In this document: positions 12,117 to 22,464 of the stretch, piece after piece
Numbering within the stretch: the stretch's first letter is position 1
Layout: each line of letters starts with the position of its first letter
Assembly: GCA_023078555.1 (NCBI GenBank)
Contig: CM041203.1
Location: forward strand, 2,695,481 to 2,759,480
Direction: 5' to 3'
Length of the DNA: 64,000 nt
Source of the DNA: Ulva prolifera
Taxonomy: Eukaryota > Chlorophyta > Ulvophyceae > Ulvales > Ulvaceae
Notes under the pieces: model-generated
Databases searched by the model: none
Told to the model about the DNA's origin: nothing
Seen by the model: only the letters and a program-made list of their open reading frames with translations
Program-made: the position numbers and the translations under genes

Positions 12117-12845
12117 TTACATAACAAAACTCAGACCGGCTGCATCACTGAGCTGGCGACTGCTGACACCAATTCGCTGAGCAAGCACGCGGCGCCGTCG
12201 CAGAGAGCTTGCAGCGACTTTAGTGTCGGTGTTGCCTTCATCGTCGGTATCATAATCACCATACCATTGCAACAACGCCAAGCTCTTCTGGTTGCTCCAC
12301 TCGACTTTACTCGTCTGCCCCGGGACTAACTCTGACCCGCCAACAGATAAAGTCGCAAAGTTGGCAGGCCACAAATCGTCTGGCGGGATTTCTCCGTTGA
12401 CATGTGGGACCTTGTGCAAGCTTTCGTGTGGAGAGACACGGCTGTTCGCTGTTTTTGCGGATTCGATTTGAACTGAGGACTGCAGATTATTGACGATGTT
12501 GTTGACATCGTTGATTTGGTGTTGCACGTCGCTAATGTCCTGCCTCATCTCTTGCCGCATCTCGCTAATGTCCTGCCTCATCTCCTGCCGCATCTCGCTC
12601 ATCTCCTGCCTCATCTCCTGCCTCATCTCGCTCATCTCCTGCCTCATCTCCTGCCGCATCTCGCTCATCTCCTGCCTCACCTCCTGCCTCATCCCGCCGA
12701 AGGTGTCGTTCAGGTGGCTGAATTTGTTGCTTATCTCGTCTAGCGCCGGCTTGAAGTCAGCGCGAACAAGTGACACAACTTGATTGACATCAACAGTACC
12801 AGCCATCTGCAAATAATCTCGCCACTTTGGAGATGATGCGGCCAT
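12117..12845 (-). CDS. Orphan protein with five hendecad (11-residue) coiled-coil repeats
   Basis: Uninterrupted frame of 242 aa from the ATG at 12845; the frame stays open upstream but has no further ATG, so I start here. I do not recognise the family. Residues 1-50 are mixed (MAASSPKWRDYLQMAG, then VNQVVSLVRADFKPALDEI). Residues 51-105 are five near-perfect 11-residue units of the type MRQEMRQEMSE, changing to MRQEMRQDISE in the last two. Then comes a short asparagine-rich coil (INDVNNIVNNLQ), a hydrophilic linker and a C-terminal block with LALLQWYGDYDTDDEGN followed by a basic helix RRRRVLAQRIGVSSRQL. The basic C-terminus after an acidic patch could bind nucleic acid, but that is inference. 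A long intronless frame beside a probable transposon remnant leaves open that it is a mobile-element protein. Its DNA repeats are tandem 33-bp units. Confidence 0.6.
   Translation of the reverse strand: MAASSPKWRDYLQMAGTVDVNQVVSLVRADFKPALDEISNKFSHLNDTFGGMRQEVRQEMSEMRQEMRQEMSEMRQEMRQEMSEMRQEMRQDISEMRQEMRQDISDVQHQINDVNNIVNNLQSSVQIESAKTANSRVSPHESLHKVPHVNGEIPPDDLWPANFATLSVGGSELVPGQTSKVEWSNQKSLALLQWYGDYDTDDEGNTDTKVAASSLRRRRVLAQRIGVSSRQLSDAAGLSFVM
12531..12695 (-). repeat. 33-bp tandem repeat, five units, in frame
   Basis: Five tandem 33-bp units encode the 11-residue hendecads of the orphan protein. Units differ by a few bases, mostly silent or conservative (Met to Val, Glu-Met to Asp-Ile), so the frame has been kept while the array changed. 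Confidence 0.9.
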
Positions 12846-13258
12846 GTTTGTGATGTCAATGCAAGTGACAGCCTCGAGAGCCGACTCGCAGGCGCTTACA
12901 AAGCCTGCCTTCGGACTAACAAGGACAGTAACAACCGAGTGGTGCACCGCGCTAATAGAGTGATTTCGTAACTTGTATGGTCGCCGATTCTCTCGTACAG
13001 CAGAGCTGTACGAGAGCTGATTATAGGTTTTTATTTGTGCTCCACTATATCCGGAGCGGACCTTGACAACTTTGGATGACCGGGACCACACGCCGAACAG
13101 GGACTGAATCACCAGATTTCAAAGCTTGCAAGATAGTGAAGGACGCCACACGTAAATGCTCCTCCTTGCAACCATGGAAAATGTTGCGATGTTGCAATGG
13201 AGGTGCTACGACACTTTCGTCGATGCGACACCTATTGATTTGGTGGCGTAGTGCTCAC

Positions 13259-14114
13259 AGCAGTGCTCTACAGACCGCCGGTTTTCCCGCTGAAATAGAC
13301 GTTTTTCCTGAAAATGCCGCCGGTTTCGAAAGGTTGACGGTTTACGCCGCGGAAAATGGGCTGTTTGAGCAAATGTCAGCGGGCGCAGTCCGCTGAGTCT
13401 TGGCTTCTGAGCGGTGTTGCCCGCTGAGATTTGCAGCGTGCGAGCGAAGCGAGCGGGATGTGTTCACATAGCCAACGCTGCGAGCAGACGTGCGAGCGAA
13501 ACGAGCGAGCTTGACGAGCAGCTTGTCGTGCACAGTGTCTTCAGGTGCACTTTCCGAGACGCCACTTGATACAACACGCTGGCGCTGTATCACTACACGC
13601 TGTTGCGAAGCACAGCTCAAAGTGCCAATAGACGCTGTGTGTACCTGGTGAAATATTAAAATTGCGACCTCCTCGTCCGTAAGCTGGCTGAGGCAGTAGC
13701 CATGCAGCCTGATGAGGCATGGGACGCAGTTTTGTCTGATGTGCTTCCAGGTGGTGAAGAGGTAGGTGACAGTGAAAATGATGATGAGCAGGAGGTAGAG
13801 CGTGATGAGTTTGAGCGCTTGTTGACCTTCGGTTTGCAGGAGGGCGATTGAATGTGTGTGTTGTTACTGTTGCCCATACGAACAGGCCTTGGATTTAACT
13901 GTGTGTGATTGCAAAGGCTGCTCCTCACTTCCATACTTCTAACAGAAATTCATGATTGCGAGCGCACCGAGCCCGAAATGTTTTTGGCATCCCTCCAGAA
14001 ATAAACAATTATGGCGTGATGACCCCCCGAAATCTCAGCACACCAGCGGTGCATGCCCTCTGGAACACGAGAAAAGTCAGCGGGAATCCCTCCCTTAAAA
14101 ACAGGGGTTGTAGA
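13259..14114. mobile_element. Probable small DNA-transposon remnant with imperfect terminal inverted repeats
   Basis: CAGTGCTCTACAGACC at 13261 reappears inverted at about 14098-14112 (CAGTGCTCTACAACC on the minus strand). In both cases TTCCCGCTGA follows about 10-30 nt inward. Inside, two GCGAGCGAAGCGAGCG-like words lie near 13440 and 13492. A plus-strand frame at about 13680-13850 ends in a strongly acidic tail (EVGDSENDDEQEVERDEFE, then LLTFGLQEGD and a stop), which could be the C-terminus of a transposase. The termini are imperfect and I could not identify a clean target-site duplication, so the family is not assigned. It looks non-autonomous. Confidence 0.4.
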
Positions 14115-14889
14115 GCACTGGCTCACAGCTTGATGGCGCAGTGCTCACAGCCTTTGCACCTTCTTCACAAACCCGTTGCAGTGCACAGTTACGGCTTGTC
14201 AGCTGCGGTATTTGATGAGGTCAGATGATCACAACAGGTGCAAGTCTTGCTCGAGCTATCTTTGGCCTGTGCAAAGCAAGCGCTACGATCTGCCTCATGC
14301 CGTGTGTACTATGCCGCTGTGCAATACCGCTGCCTGCGATCAACTGGGATTTTAAGGTTGCAGGATGCACTGCTATGGTAATCCAACGCCTTCAACGTCT
14401 CAAGGAACAAGGATCGCACGAAGCTGGATTGCACGGCAGCCGGTCCTGGCAGCCGCTGAAAGACCCTGTTGCCGTCAGCCAGTGCAGCCATGTGGGATCT
14501 TCCATGTTTGCCAGACTTGCGTGAATCGACGAGCGGAGTTTCTGCCGCCATCAGGTTGTCTCTCTAGCGTGCCCGCGCCCATGCTGACGTCCTCCTGTCA
14601 CTTGAGGAGTTGAACTTCCATTCGAGTGTCAAGTCAGACGGGTGCGAAGCGGCAGCAGCAACAGCAGTCACATGCCGAGGAGTGCTAGGAGTCTGGTAGC
14701 TGGTGCCGAAACCCACATCCTGAGCAACATCCACCACTTCTGCGTATGGCTAATTCGCACCTACCACAGCTGTAGGGATCCAGTGGTGGTGAGCTCTGCA
14801 ACCTGGTCGTCTGTTGATGCTAGGAGAGACCAGACACAGTTGACCGCTCAGCTGAGCCAGTCAGCAGCGTGCCATGGCATGTCATGGGC

Positions 14890-17505
14890 ATAGGTCTGTA
14901 GCCGGGCATGGACACTTTGAAGCAGATAGACAGCAAACCCCAGGTCCAACAATCCATCTGCGTTGCTCAAGCTGCGTGTGCGGAAGCCCTCAGAGCTGTT
15001 GGCATGGTGTGCAGGGTACGGCCCCCCGTAAAGGGGCCGACGCATTCTCGTGTGTATACATCTGGACAGGTGAAAGCAGGTCTTGCCAGAAGACCTGGCG
15101 TCACGCCAACGTGTCTGGAAACATGTGGTCCTTGCTCCCTCGTATGTGTGCTACTGGCGTTGCGTTCCGAGCAAAGGACTAGCTGCCCGTGCTGTTGCGT
15201 GTACGATCCTCTGAGAGCACAACAAAGAGCTGGCGAGGCTGGGTCTCAGGGGCGCAACTGTGACCATGCAGTCATATCGAACAACACAGGAGATGTGGAA
15301 GCACAGCAGCTTGCAGTGATGAGCGCCGTGATGCAGGCTCTGCAGCAGTCTGCGGAGCAGCTGGGAGGCTCGGGGGCATGGGCAGGGCCAGTCAGGCAGG
15401 CCATTGCTTGGTCCTCAGCTGCATCATCTCCATGGAGCACCGCTGCGTGACCGACCGCATGAGACTTGCCTGCGCCCTGACGTGGGAAGCTGCTGATGGC
15501 GACAGTGGCCTGGCAGCTACAGCTGCCGCCTCCGCTGCAGTGTTGTGCGCAGCATAGCTGTTGCGGCAACCTCTTCTCCACAAGCACTGCACATCAGCTC
15601 GGTGTGTCTCACTGCCCCCCGGCCTTGCCGGACCGGGCTGGTGTCACAACATAACCTTCTTTGGTGTTGCGTTTGGCGACACACTGCACGTGCTCTTGTA
15701 CCCTGCTGGCTCTGCAATGCATTGTGTGCATGCAGGCTCTGAGCAGCTCTGCTCCACCATTGATGCCTTTGTGGCATTGCGGCAACCTGGTAAGCGGCTG
15801 CCTACAACTCTCGGCAGGCGGTCTCCACATCGACCCCACGAGCGGATGGCACCCAGCACTCTGCCCCAGCGCCGAGGCGCTGCAGCATGCTGTGGGCAGC
15901 ACCCCCTCAGCCCAGGCGCCCACCCTGGCTGGTACACATTTGAGCGCACTGTGGCTTGCTGCAAGCGCACATCCCCTGGAGCCGCGGCGCACTGTTGCGT
16001 GCGCCGCCAGCGCAGCGTTGGCCTGCGTGCAATGGGTCCTCACCCGCAGCAGGCTGCAGCCGGGGCAGCAGCAGCGCCGGAGGCGGCTGTTGCTGCGCAA
16101 GCTCTGGCGGACACTGCGGCTGCACAGGCTTCAGATGAGCGTGGCGATGCTGCAGAGTCCTGTGGAAACGTGTGCCTGACGCTGCTGCACCCTCCGGCGG
16201 GGGTGCTGCACTTGCCCAGTGCTTGTGCGGCGTACAGCCCGCAATCGATGAGACTCCTCCAGTGCTTGTGCTGCCTCCCGTTCTGGTGCAGCATCTGCAC
16301 CTACCTTTTTAACCCAGAGCGCGTGACAGTTGGGGGGAGGTGGGCCCCATCGGCTTGGCAGAGGCGGTGGCCGCAACAGCGTCCAGCCACGCCTGCCACA
16401 ATTGGAACACCTTACGCACTGCTGCGCAACATGGCAGGGGCAGGTTTTGCCCGTGTTACAGACGTGGCTGCTAGTGCTGATGGCAGGTAGCATGGGATGC
16501 TGCGAGTGGCAGGGCAGCTTGCTTGGCATAGCTGACAGCTTGCATGCATGACGGGCACATCCGCAGTGTGCACTCGCTGTCTTGTGTTGCTTCACACGAG
16601 AATCCAACTTTGCCACAGGGCTGCTGTCAGCAGTCAGTGATACCGCTGTGCCGGGGCTGCTGAGGGGCTTGCACACCGGCGGCATTGAGGCTTTTGTAGC
16701 CCGATCGGCAGGCCTAGAGGACTCCATGCTACCTGAGGCGCAGACTCATGTGGCGGCACCGCTGCTGAGGTGCGGACCGCAGCGGCTGCCTCATGCATAT
16801 GCCATGGTGCCGGAGCCAACCATCAGATTTTGCCTGCTTGCGAGCGCTGATGCCGCCACAGCACCGCGGCTGGGTGGAGTAGGCCCTCATGCCATGGACA
16901 TGCCTCTGGCCCGATTTGCATGCAGCAAGGCGGTCCTGAGGAGCAAGGCAGCGAGCACGGCATGGCCTGCTGCGTCTGCGTCCGTCGCCAGGCGGCTGCA
17001 GGAGGGTGGTGGGCTGCTGCCAGAGCTGTGGTGTTACAAATCTCGTGCTGCAGCAGATGGGGTACGTGACCACGCCGTCAAAAGATTGATCTGCCTTGCT
17101 GCAGCTCATGCAGGCCTGGTTGCGAACGGCGCCATGGGCCAGCTCGGCACAGATTCCACGGGCAGTCGCGGCAGATGGTCTCGTATGGTCGTCGTCGAGA
17201 ATGGTGAGTTTGGAAGTTTGGTGCAGTGCACAGGCTCGCTGCTGACTGTGCTGCGCGGGATGCCCATTCACAAGTATCTGGAACTGGGGTATCCTTGCAC
17301 GCGCACACTCACCACGATCTTGGGCAGTATGGTAGCTGTTGAGACTTTCCTGGCGGGAACCGCAGCCACCAAATTGACAGCTGACATCCCCAGTAGCCCG
17401 CTGAAGCAGCTGCACGCAACTCGGCAATGTGAAATCTGGACACGGCGGGTGGGCCATGTCAGCAGAGTGGATCGCCAAGCTACCCTCCAGCACATTTGCT
17501 GGTGA
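14890..17505 (+). CDS. Possible multi-exon gene for an Ala/Leu-rich helical-repeat protein (unidentified)
   Basis: GC-rich interval with coding-like plus-strand blocks in shifting frames: TLKQIDSKPQVQQSI with ACAEALRAVGM near 14910-15010; LAVMSAVMQALQQSAEQLGG near 15310-15370; CIISMEHRCVTDRMRLACALTWEAADG near 15420-15500; WLAASAHPLEP with TVACAASAALACVQWVL near 15955-16040; AVSDTAVPGLLRGLHTGGIEAF near 16630-16700. Several are followed by plausible donors (GTGTGC, GTCCTC). The composition and helix-like periodicity suggest HEAT or ARM repeats. I could not join the exons with confidence, found no start or stop I trust, and recognise no named family. The extent given is only the coding-like region. 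Parts may be shadows of a minus-strand gene. Confidence 0.33.
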
Positions 17506-17769
17506 GCCTTTCTCCCATCAAGATGTGACTGTGTTTCCGGCTGTCACTGTGCAGCATTCAGCTGCATCAGCACTTGCCCGTGGAGATTGTAAGGTGGTAC
17601 ATGCAGCGTGGGACGCCCGCCAGACCTGGCAGCTGCACTCTTTGGGCAGTGGAGGGAGACACACTGCGGTGTGATGTCGTGGAGCAGCCAGGGGTTGGAA
17701 CGGGCAGTTGATGGGAGTGGGACTGAGGCAGCCACGCAACGAAATCGGAAGCGCCAGATGCTGGCTAAG

Positions 17770-18480
17770 AATGAGACTGTATCATTGAATGGCCAGAGTG
17801 TACCGTCCCCGGCCGCTTCTGAACAGCGTTGCAGCTGCTGCATCGGCCCACTCTCTGGGTGCGGGCAGGGGCAGCGCGTTGGCGTCTGCGAGGCGTCGGC
17901 GTCCGCCTGCTGCAGCGCGACGCCCGGGGCATCGTGGAAGATCGGGCTGTGCGTCTCGAAGGTGAGCTTACGTCATCCATGGTGACTTTGCCGCTGGCGT
18001 GCTTCCAGAAGTGGGGGTTGTCGACAACGAGCCGGCTGCCGTCACGCTGCCGTCCGGCTGGCCGTTGGGCGCGGTGCCCTCCGCGAGGTACGAGTGCCGC
18101 GACTCGATTGTGTGTGACGACATCACGACTGTCGCACTCAGCAGCGCCACAATCTGCATGCCCCGTGCTGTGGCGGGTGGGCGTGTGCGGAGGAGAGACG
18201 CTGAGCGGCAGCGACATGCAGTGCGGCATGTAGCTTTGCTATCACTTCAGGCCGGTGCGATGTGGGATGCAAAGTAGTGTAGAACGTGGGTGGGGGCCCG
18301 CCGTGATGTAGCGTGGAGGCGACAGAGCGTGTGCAGGCAGGGCGCAGGTTAGACATCCATGTGGTCAGCCGCCATTGTCTGGACAGAGATGCTGGCAAGC
18401 GGGCCACGGTCTTCGATGAAGTGCGACACCGTCGCCGGCAGGTGGAGCGAGGGGTAGGCCTCCGCCTCGCTGATCAGGTG
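17770..18480 (-). CDS. Possible minus-strand exons of an unidentified gene
   Basis: A clean terminal exon-like block on the minus strand (about 18477-18351) begins after a CAG acceptor with AHLISEAEAYPSLHLPATV and runs to a stop codon after TMAADHMDV. Further downstream, the block RLVVDNPHFWKHASGKV (about 18035-17970) is followed by a GTAAGC donor. Next to it lies LTFETHSPIFHDAPGV. These read as coding, but the two groups are separated by a stop and may be two genes. In between, GACGGCAGC is duplicated 11 bp apart and shifts the frame. Family not recognised. Confidence 0.3.
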
Positions 18481-19302
18481 TGCCTGCACTCCAACACACA
18501 GTGCTCTTTCAACTGCTGCGTGTTGCAGTGCGTCCGCACAGGGGACAATGCTGACACTACGACATGCATGCCTGCGGCATATATGTTTTCATCCGACACG
18601 CGGAAGCCGATGACACTGCGCCCATGGCAAGTGCAACCAAGTGCGTGAACAGCAAGTGGCAGACGCCGTGGCACGGGATGGAGGGAGGCGAGGGGCACAC
18701 CACGAGGCAGGGGGATTGGCCGTCATCGATGGGCTGCGTGGCGAGGTTCCCCTCGAACTCCACCGCAGCAGCATCTAGGTGGTTTGGTTGAGAACCGTCT
18801 TGGAGTGAGGACTACCTTTGCTGGCGACACAAATCGTATGAGTCTGTATGAAACTGTCCCAGGGGTGCCGAGCAGAGCAGCTTGATATGAAGCAATGTCA
18901 ACCCAAGTCACGACCTGTCAATCTCTCAATGCGGATTCTCATAACTCCACGTGGACATGTTAACTTGGACTCTGGGGAAGCCGACAAAGGACATACTAGC
19001 CTATAACAACTGTACAATCAAATATGTACCAATATTTACGTGCAGACACGGCTTTGGTACAAGCATGTATTTGCTACAGCTATACATGGCCACATTATGT
19101 TTCAGAGCACCGATGTTGCACACCTGCTCGAGCCACGAGCACCAATGCAAGTAGATGTGAAACTGATTGTGTTACATCTTTCCGATGCATCAACAAGCTA
19201 TGGCCTTGATGTATGCCTCGCTGTAACTGCATGTACACATCATTCCCGGTACAGCATCAAGGCAGCACAGTTCGACTACTGCTCAGCCTCAGTCGCCGTA
19301 CA
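18481..19302. other. Unassigned
   Basis: Short minus-strand coding-like words (EFEGNLATQPIDDGQ near 18750, VIGFRVSDENIYAAGM near 18590) may be upstream exons of the gene ending at about 18351. The rest looks like the 3' flank of the Rossmann protein gene. Confidence 0.35.
19171..19175 (-). terminator. TGTAA poly(A) signal of the Rossmann-protein gene
   Basis: On the minus strand, about 130 nt downstream of the stop codon at 19303. Confidence 0.45.
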
Positions 19303-20902
19303 TCAGTACACTCCTGAGAACAGGTCGTCCCACGGAACCATAGGGGCCTGCTCATCTGCAATAATCTCGACAACCTGGTTGACAGCACTGTCTTGGACCA
19401 GAGACTCTCCAATACACTCGGCCACCTGCAATGCAACATCACATCATTCAACCATGCTTTCGTCCCCAGATGTTTTTGACAGACTACGCCAGAACCAAAG
19501 CGCCGCTTCAAGAGTCGCCAGAACCAGAAGAATCGGACCGTTGATCGCAGGATGGCGCCTGATTTCTTGGGGGGGAATCCATATGTGCCAGCACGGCCCA
19601 TCACGACTGCGCCTTTGCCGCTGGACTTCTTCCCCTTGCGGCGCTTCTTGCTGTCCTTCATGTCCACCTCGTCAGTCACCAGGCCGCCAGGGCGCACAAT
19701 GGTGTAGGGCAGGCCTGACCGTTGCAGGTGCTCCTCTGCACGCTTCTTCCAGAACAAAATGCCCCAGAAGATGTTTGCCGGGTTGGCAATGGGCTCATCT
19801 GTGCCAATTGAGCTGACAAGAACCATATGCTTGACACCAGCAGCTTTGCTCGCCTCCACGACGTTGACTGTGCCCTACAGAATGATGTGCTTCAATGCCG
19901 CAGGCGGGTGAGCACGACGACAATCACGTGCATGCAGACAGGAGACCAGCCGAATGCAGTTTACTTTCGGAACAGTGTGCAGATGTGATCGGAAGGTTCT
20001 GAAACTCGTACCGTGTAATCTACAGTGAATGGTCCAAACGGATCCAGGAACTGGTTGGTTGCACTGGCACAGACCACTGCGTCCACACCCATGACAGCGT
20101 TCTGCACATCTGCATACTGATACACATCACCTTGCACGACCGTGACGTTCTCTGTTGGCAGAACTTTGTCTGCCTTCACTGTGTCTTTGACCATCGCCAC
20201 CACTTGCACCCCCTTCCTCGTCAAGAACTCCACCACTTTCCTGCAGTTGATGATCATGTGTAGAACTGAAAATAATTTGCCACAACGGCGCAATCGTCAC
20301 AAACAACAAATGGGGACTAGCATACTTTCCAACACCACCAGTTGCCCCAGTGACCAGCACGGTCTCAATTTTCTTGTCATCAAAGCGAACGTCTGTTGCT
20401 TCCTCAGGCAATGCGGCAATAGGCTCTTCTATTTTAACTGGTTCTACTGGGTCTGCTTCGGTTGCCAGAGGGGTCATCGCTGGGCTGACTGATGACGTGT
20501 CTGTTGCACTCACGTCCGTTACTACGGGCTCATCGAAGTCCTCCGTGCCAGGTCCTCTGTTGCTGGCCTTCTTCGCGGAAGCAAGCACGCCTAAATAGAA
20601 GCGTATCAAATATTGACAGATGAAAATTTGTGCGGGATTTGATGCCGCAGCAAGGCCGCATCAAGGCAACGCTCACAGGAAGCCTGTTACGTTCGGAACG
20701 GGTGTGGCGTTGACGCCAACAACAGTACGTTGGTGATGAATTGACGTACAACGCATCAGTCTAGCGGCGAGGGGACGGAAAAGGTGATCGAATTGAGACG
20801 ACGGCACTCACCTCGGCGGTCGCTAGGCACGCGAGGTGATCGCACGGCTCCACGCTGTGCTACAGACATGGAGGGCAGCCCGGAAGATTGTATGATCCGC
20901 AT
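19303..20902 (-). CDS. Plastid NAD(P)-binding Rossmann protein, Tic62-like atypical SDR
   Basis: Five exons: complement(join(19303..19425,19539..19874,20012..20240,20326..20590,20812..20902)), 347 aa. Exon 1 (about 30 aa, Arg/Ser-rich, MRIIQSSGLPSMSVAQ) looks like a plastid transit peptide. Residues 40-95 are an acidic Glu/Pro/Ala-rich linker. The Rossmann fold starts with KIETVLVTGATGGVGKKV (GxxGxxG), followed by VQGDV, DAVVCASAT, NVVEASKAAG, HMVLVSSIGT and YTIVRPGGL, the motifs of the atypical SDR family that includes Tic62 and the At2g34460/At2g37660 group. The insert KDSKKRRKGKKSSGKG after the PGG motif is unusually basic. It lacks a visible YxxxK catalytic pair, as expected for atypical SDRs, so a coenzyme-sensing or scaffold role is as likely as catalysis. 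Donors are GTGAGT, GTATGC, GTACGA and GTCCGA; all joins keep phase. Confidence 0.87.
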
Positions 20903-22014
20903 AGTTCTAGCCAATGTTTCCTTGTGAAGTACAACGCGAACCGTCGATGAATGGTACAGGATTCTGGACTGAGCAATGGGCACTCGGGCACGACGAAATG
21001 TGGATATTGCTGCTTCGCGGGCTCCAGGTGACAATTAAGGTGGATTTACATTGCGGCTGTACAAGCTCACTGGACGTCCTCAAGGCCGGGATGACCGCTG
21101 GTGGAACTTTTCGGGGGTGCCGAGCGTTACGCGACCAATCCTGTGGCTGATGTGTTGCGACATGGCACGCCACCACGCAACAGAACACCGGTAACCACGT
21201 AGGCGTGTATGCTTCGAAAGGATGCAGATGTGGCCTACAGCGACTGAATGGATAGGATCACTACTGGAGAGATAACTCTACCGTCTCATCAGTCAATTGT
21301 GATGGTAAATTATCCTGCAAGGTACCATGAGCCGTGACCTCCTTCAAGCAAGACGCTTCAATACAATGTGATTATGTGCATGCGACAGGAGCTTTCGTAC
21401 TTCAATTGTGTCCCAAACTTGATTGGGGCAGTCCATCAGACAGCCGGTGATGCTGGATTATTGCATGCATGCTCTGATAGCACCACCCCTCAGGTTGGTG
21501 GTTCATTATTCGTGCTGTGTGGGTGTGTGGTTCCTGCGATCCTTGCTGTCCCGGCTAGGCCAGTCTCTGAGATTATGGGCCCAGTAGTGTGCAGAGCTTG
21601 CATGGTCCTGATTGCCTAGTGCTATTCCTTTTCGTCCGCCACGACAGATTTGCGCCAGTCATACAGCCCACAAAGATTAGCTAGTTAGGGACAGTCAGTA
21701 CGGCCCGTGGCCAGGCATCAATGGCTTGCCACTGCAAGCAGTGACAGCAGAGTCAATCATGCTGACAGACACCATGGAATGCATTACCTCACTGTCTGGT
21801 ATGTGCAAAGAACAGCTCCTCATTGATGTGCTTCGCGGCATGGACTGATATGAACATGGTTTGTTTCACTGAGCTTTTGCATTGAGGGGGCAACTGTACG
21901 TGTGAATTTCATGCGTCCGTTGCTTGCGCCAAGTGCAGCACACTGTGCAGATGCCCCACAACGCAACATGCCAGGTTCTATCTAAGCATACAGATGGATG
22001 AACACACCTTATAG
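20903..22014. other. Intergenic interval, nothing recognised
   Basis: Holds the promoter of the minus-strand Rossmann-protein gene and the 3' flank of DPH4. No coding block, RNA gene or tandem repeat seen. Confidence 0.4.
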
Positions 22015-22464
22015 TCAGGTGTGATGTGAAGAGGTCACCTCCAGGCTTGACGTGCAGTGTAAGCACGTCAGCTGTGCTGGCCCCTGAGCCAGGTGGTGCA
22101 GGTGGTCCGTGCTCAGCTCGAACACACCGCCGCAGCGGCATTCGTACTCATAGAGAGGCTGACCGTTCGAATCCTCCACGAGGTCCATGTCTGACACTTG
22201 GATCGTCATCCAGGGAATTCCCTCGAATCGACAGCGCAGCTGTTCACTCCGAAGCTGCGAGTCGTAAACAGCCCGAGTGTGTGGGTTCTTCAGCACATTA
22301 AAGGCTTCCTGCAGTCGACATATTTCAACCGCGTTGCTGGTGCTTGTTGTTGCGCCAATCTGCTGCTTGTCTGGATGGACTTGAAGGAGTTTGCGCCTAT
22401 ATGCCGCCTTGATGACCTCCACGGGTGAGTCCTCGGGCACCTCCAATATGGAATAATATGACAT
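22015..22464 (-). CDS. DPH4: Diphthamide biosynthesis protein 4 (DPH4/DNAJC24), J domain plus CSL zinc finger
   Basis: J-protein needed for diphthamide synthesis on eEF2; its CSL zinc finger binds iron and supports electron transfer to the Dph1-Dph2 enzyme. Single exon, 149 aa, the usual length. The J domain starts MSYYSILEVPEDSPVEVIKAAYRR, has the HPD motif in LLQVHPDKQ and ends LQEAFNVLKNPHTRAVYD. The C-terminal CSL (DPH-type) zinc finger has YECRCGG and, 26 residues later, CLHC, giving the four-cysteine set. ATG at 22464 is the only start giving the canonical SYYSILE N-terminus. It is one of only two clearly conserved intronless genes in a window where nearly all others are split. Confidence 0.93.
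   Translation of the reverse strand: MSYYSILEVPEDSPVEVIKAAYRRKLLQVHPDKQQIGATTSTSNAVEICRLQEAFNVLKNPHTRAVYDSQLRSEQLRCRFEGIPWMTIQVSDMDLVEDSNGQPLYEYECRCGGVFELSTDHLHHLAQGPAQLTCLHCTSSLEVTSSHHT

Noticed and set aside
12490-12783. Plus-strand frames rich in SLISCLISC or HLLPHLAHLL
   Set aside because: Antisense translations of the 33-bp coiled-coil repeat.
15790-15817. A possible 28-nt intron (GTAAGC to CGGCAG)
   Set aside because: It would join two open frames, but both frames remain open without it, and an intron this short is far below any other in the window.
22150-22175. GTTCGAATCC, resembling a tRNA B box
   Set aside because: It lies inside the DPH4 coding sequence, and no cloverleaf can be folded around it.
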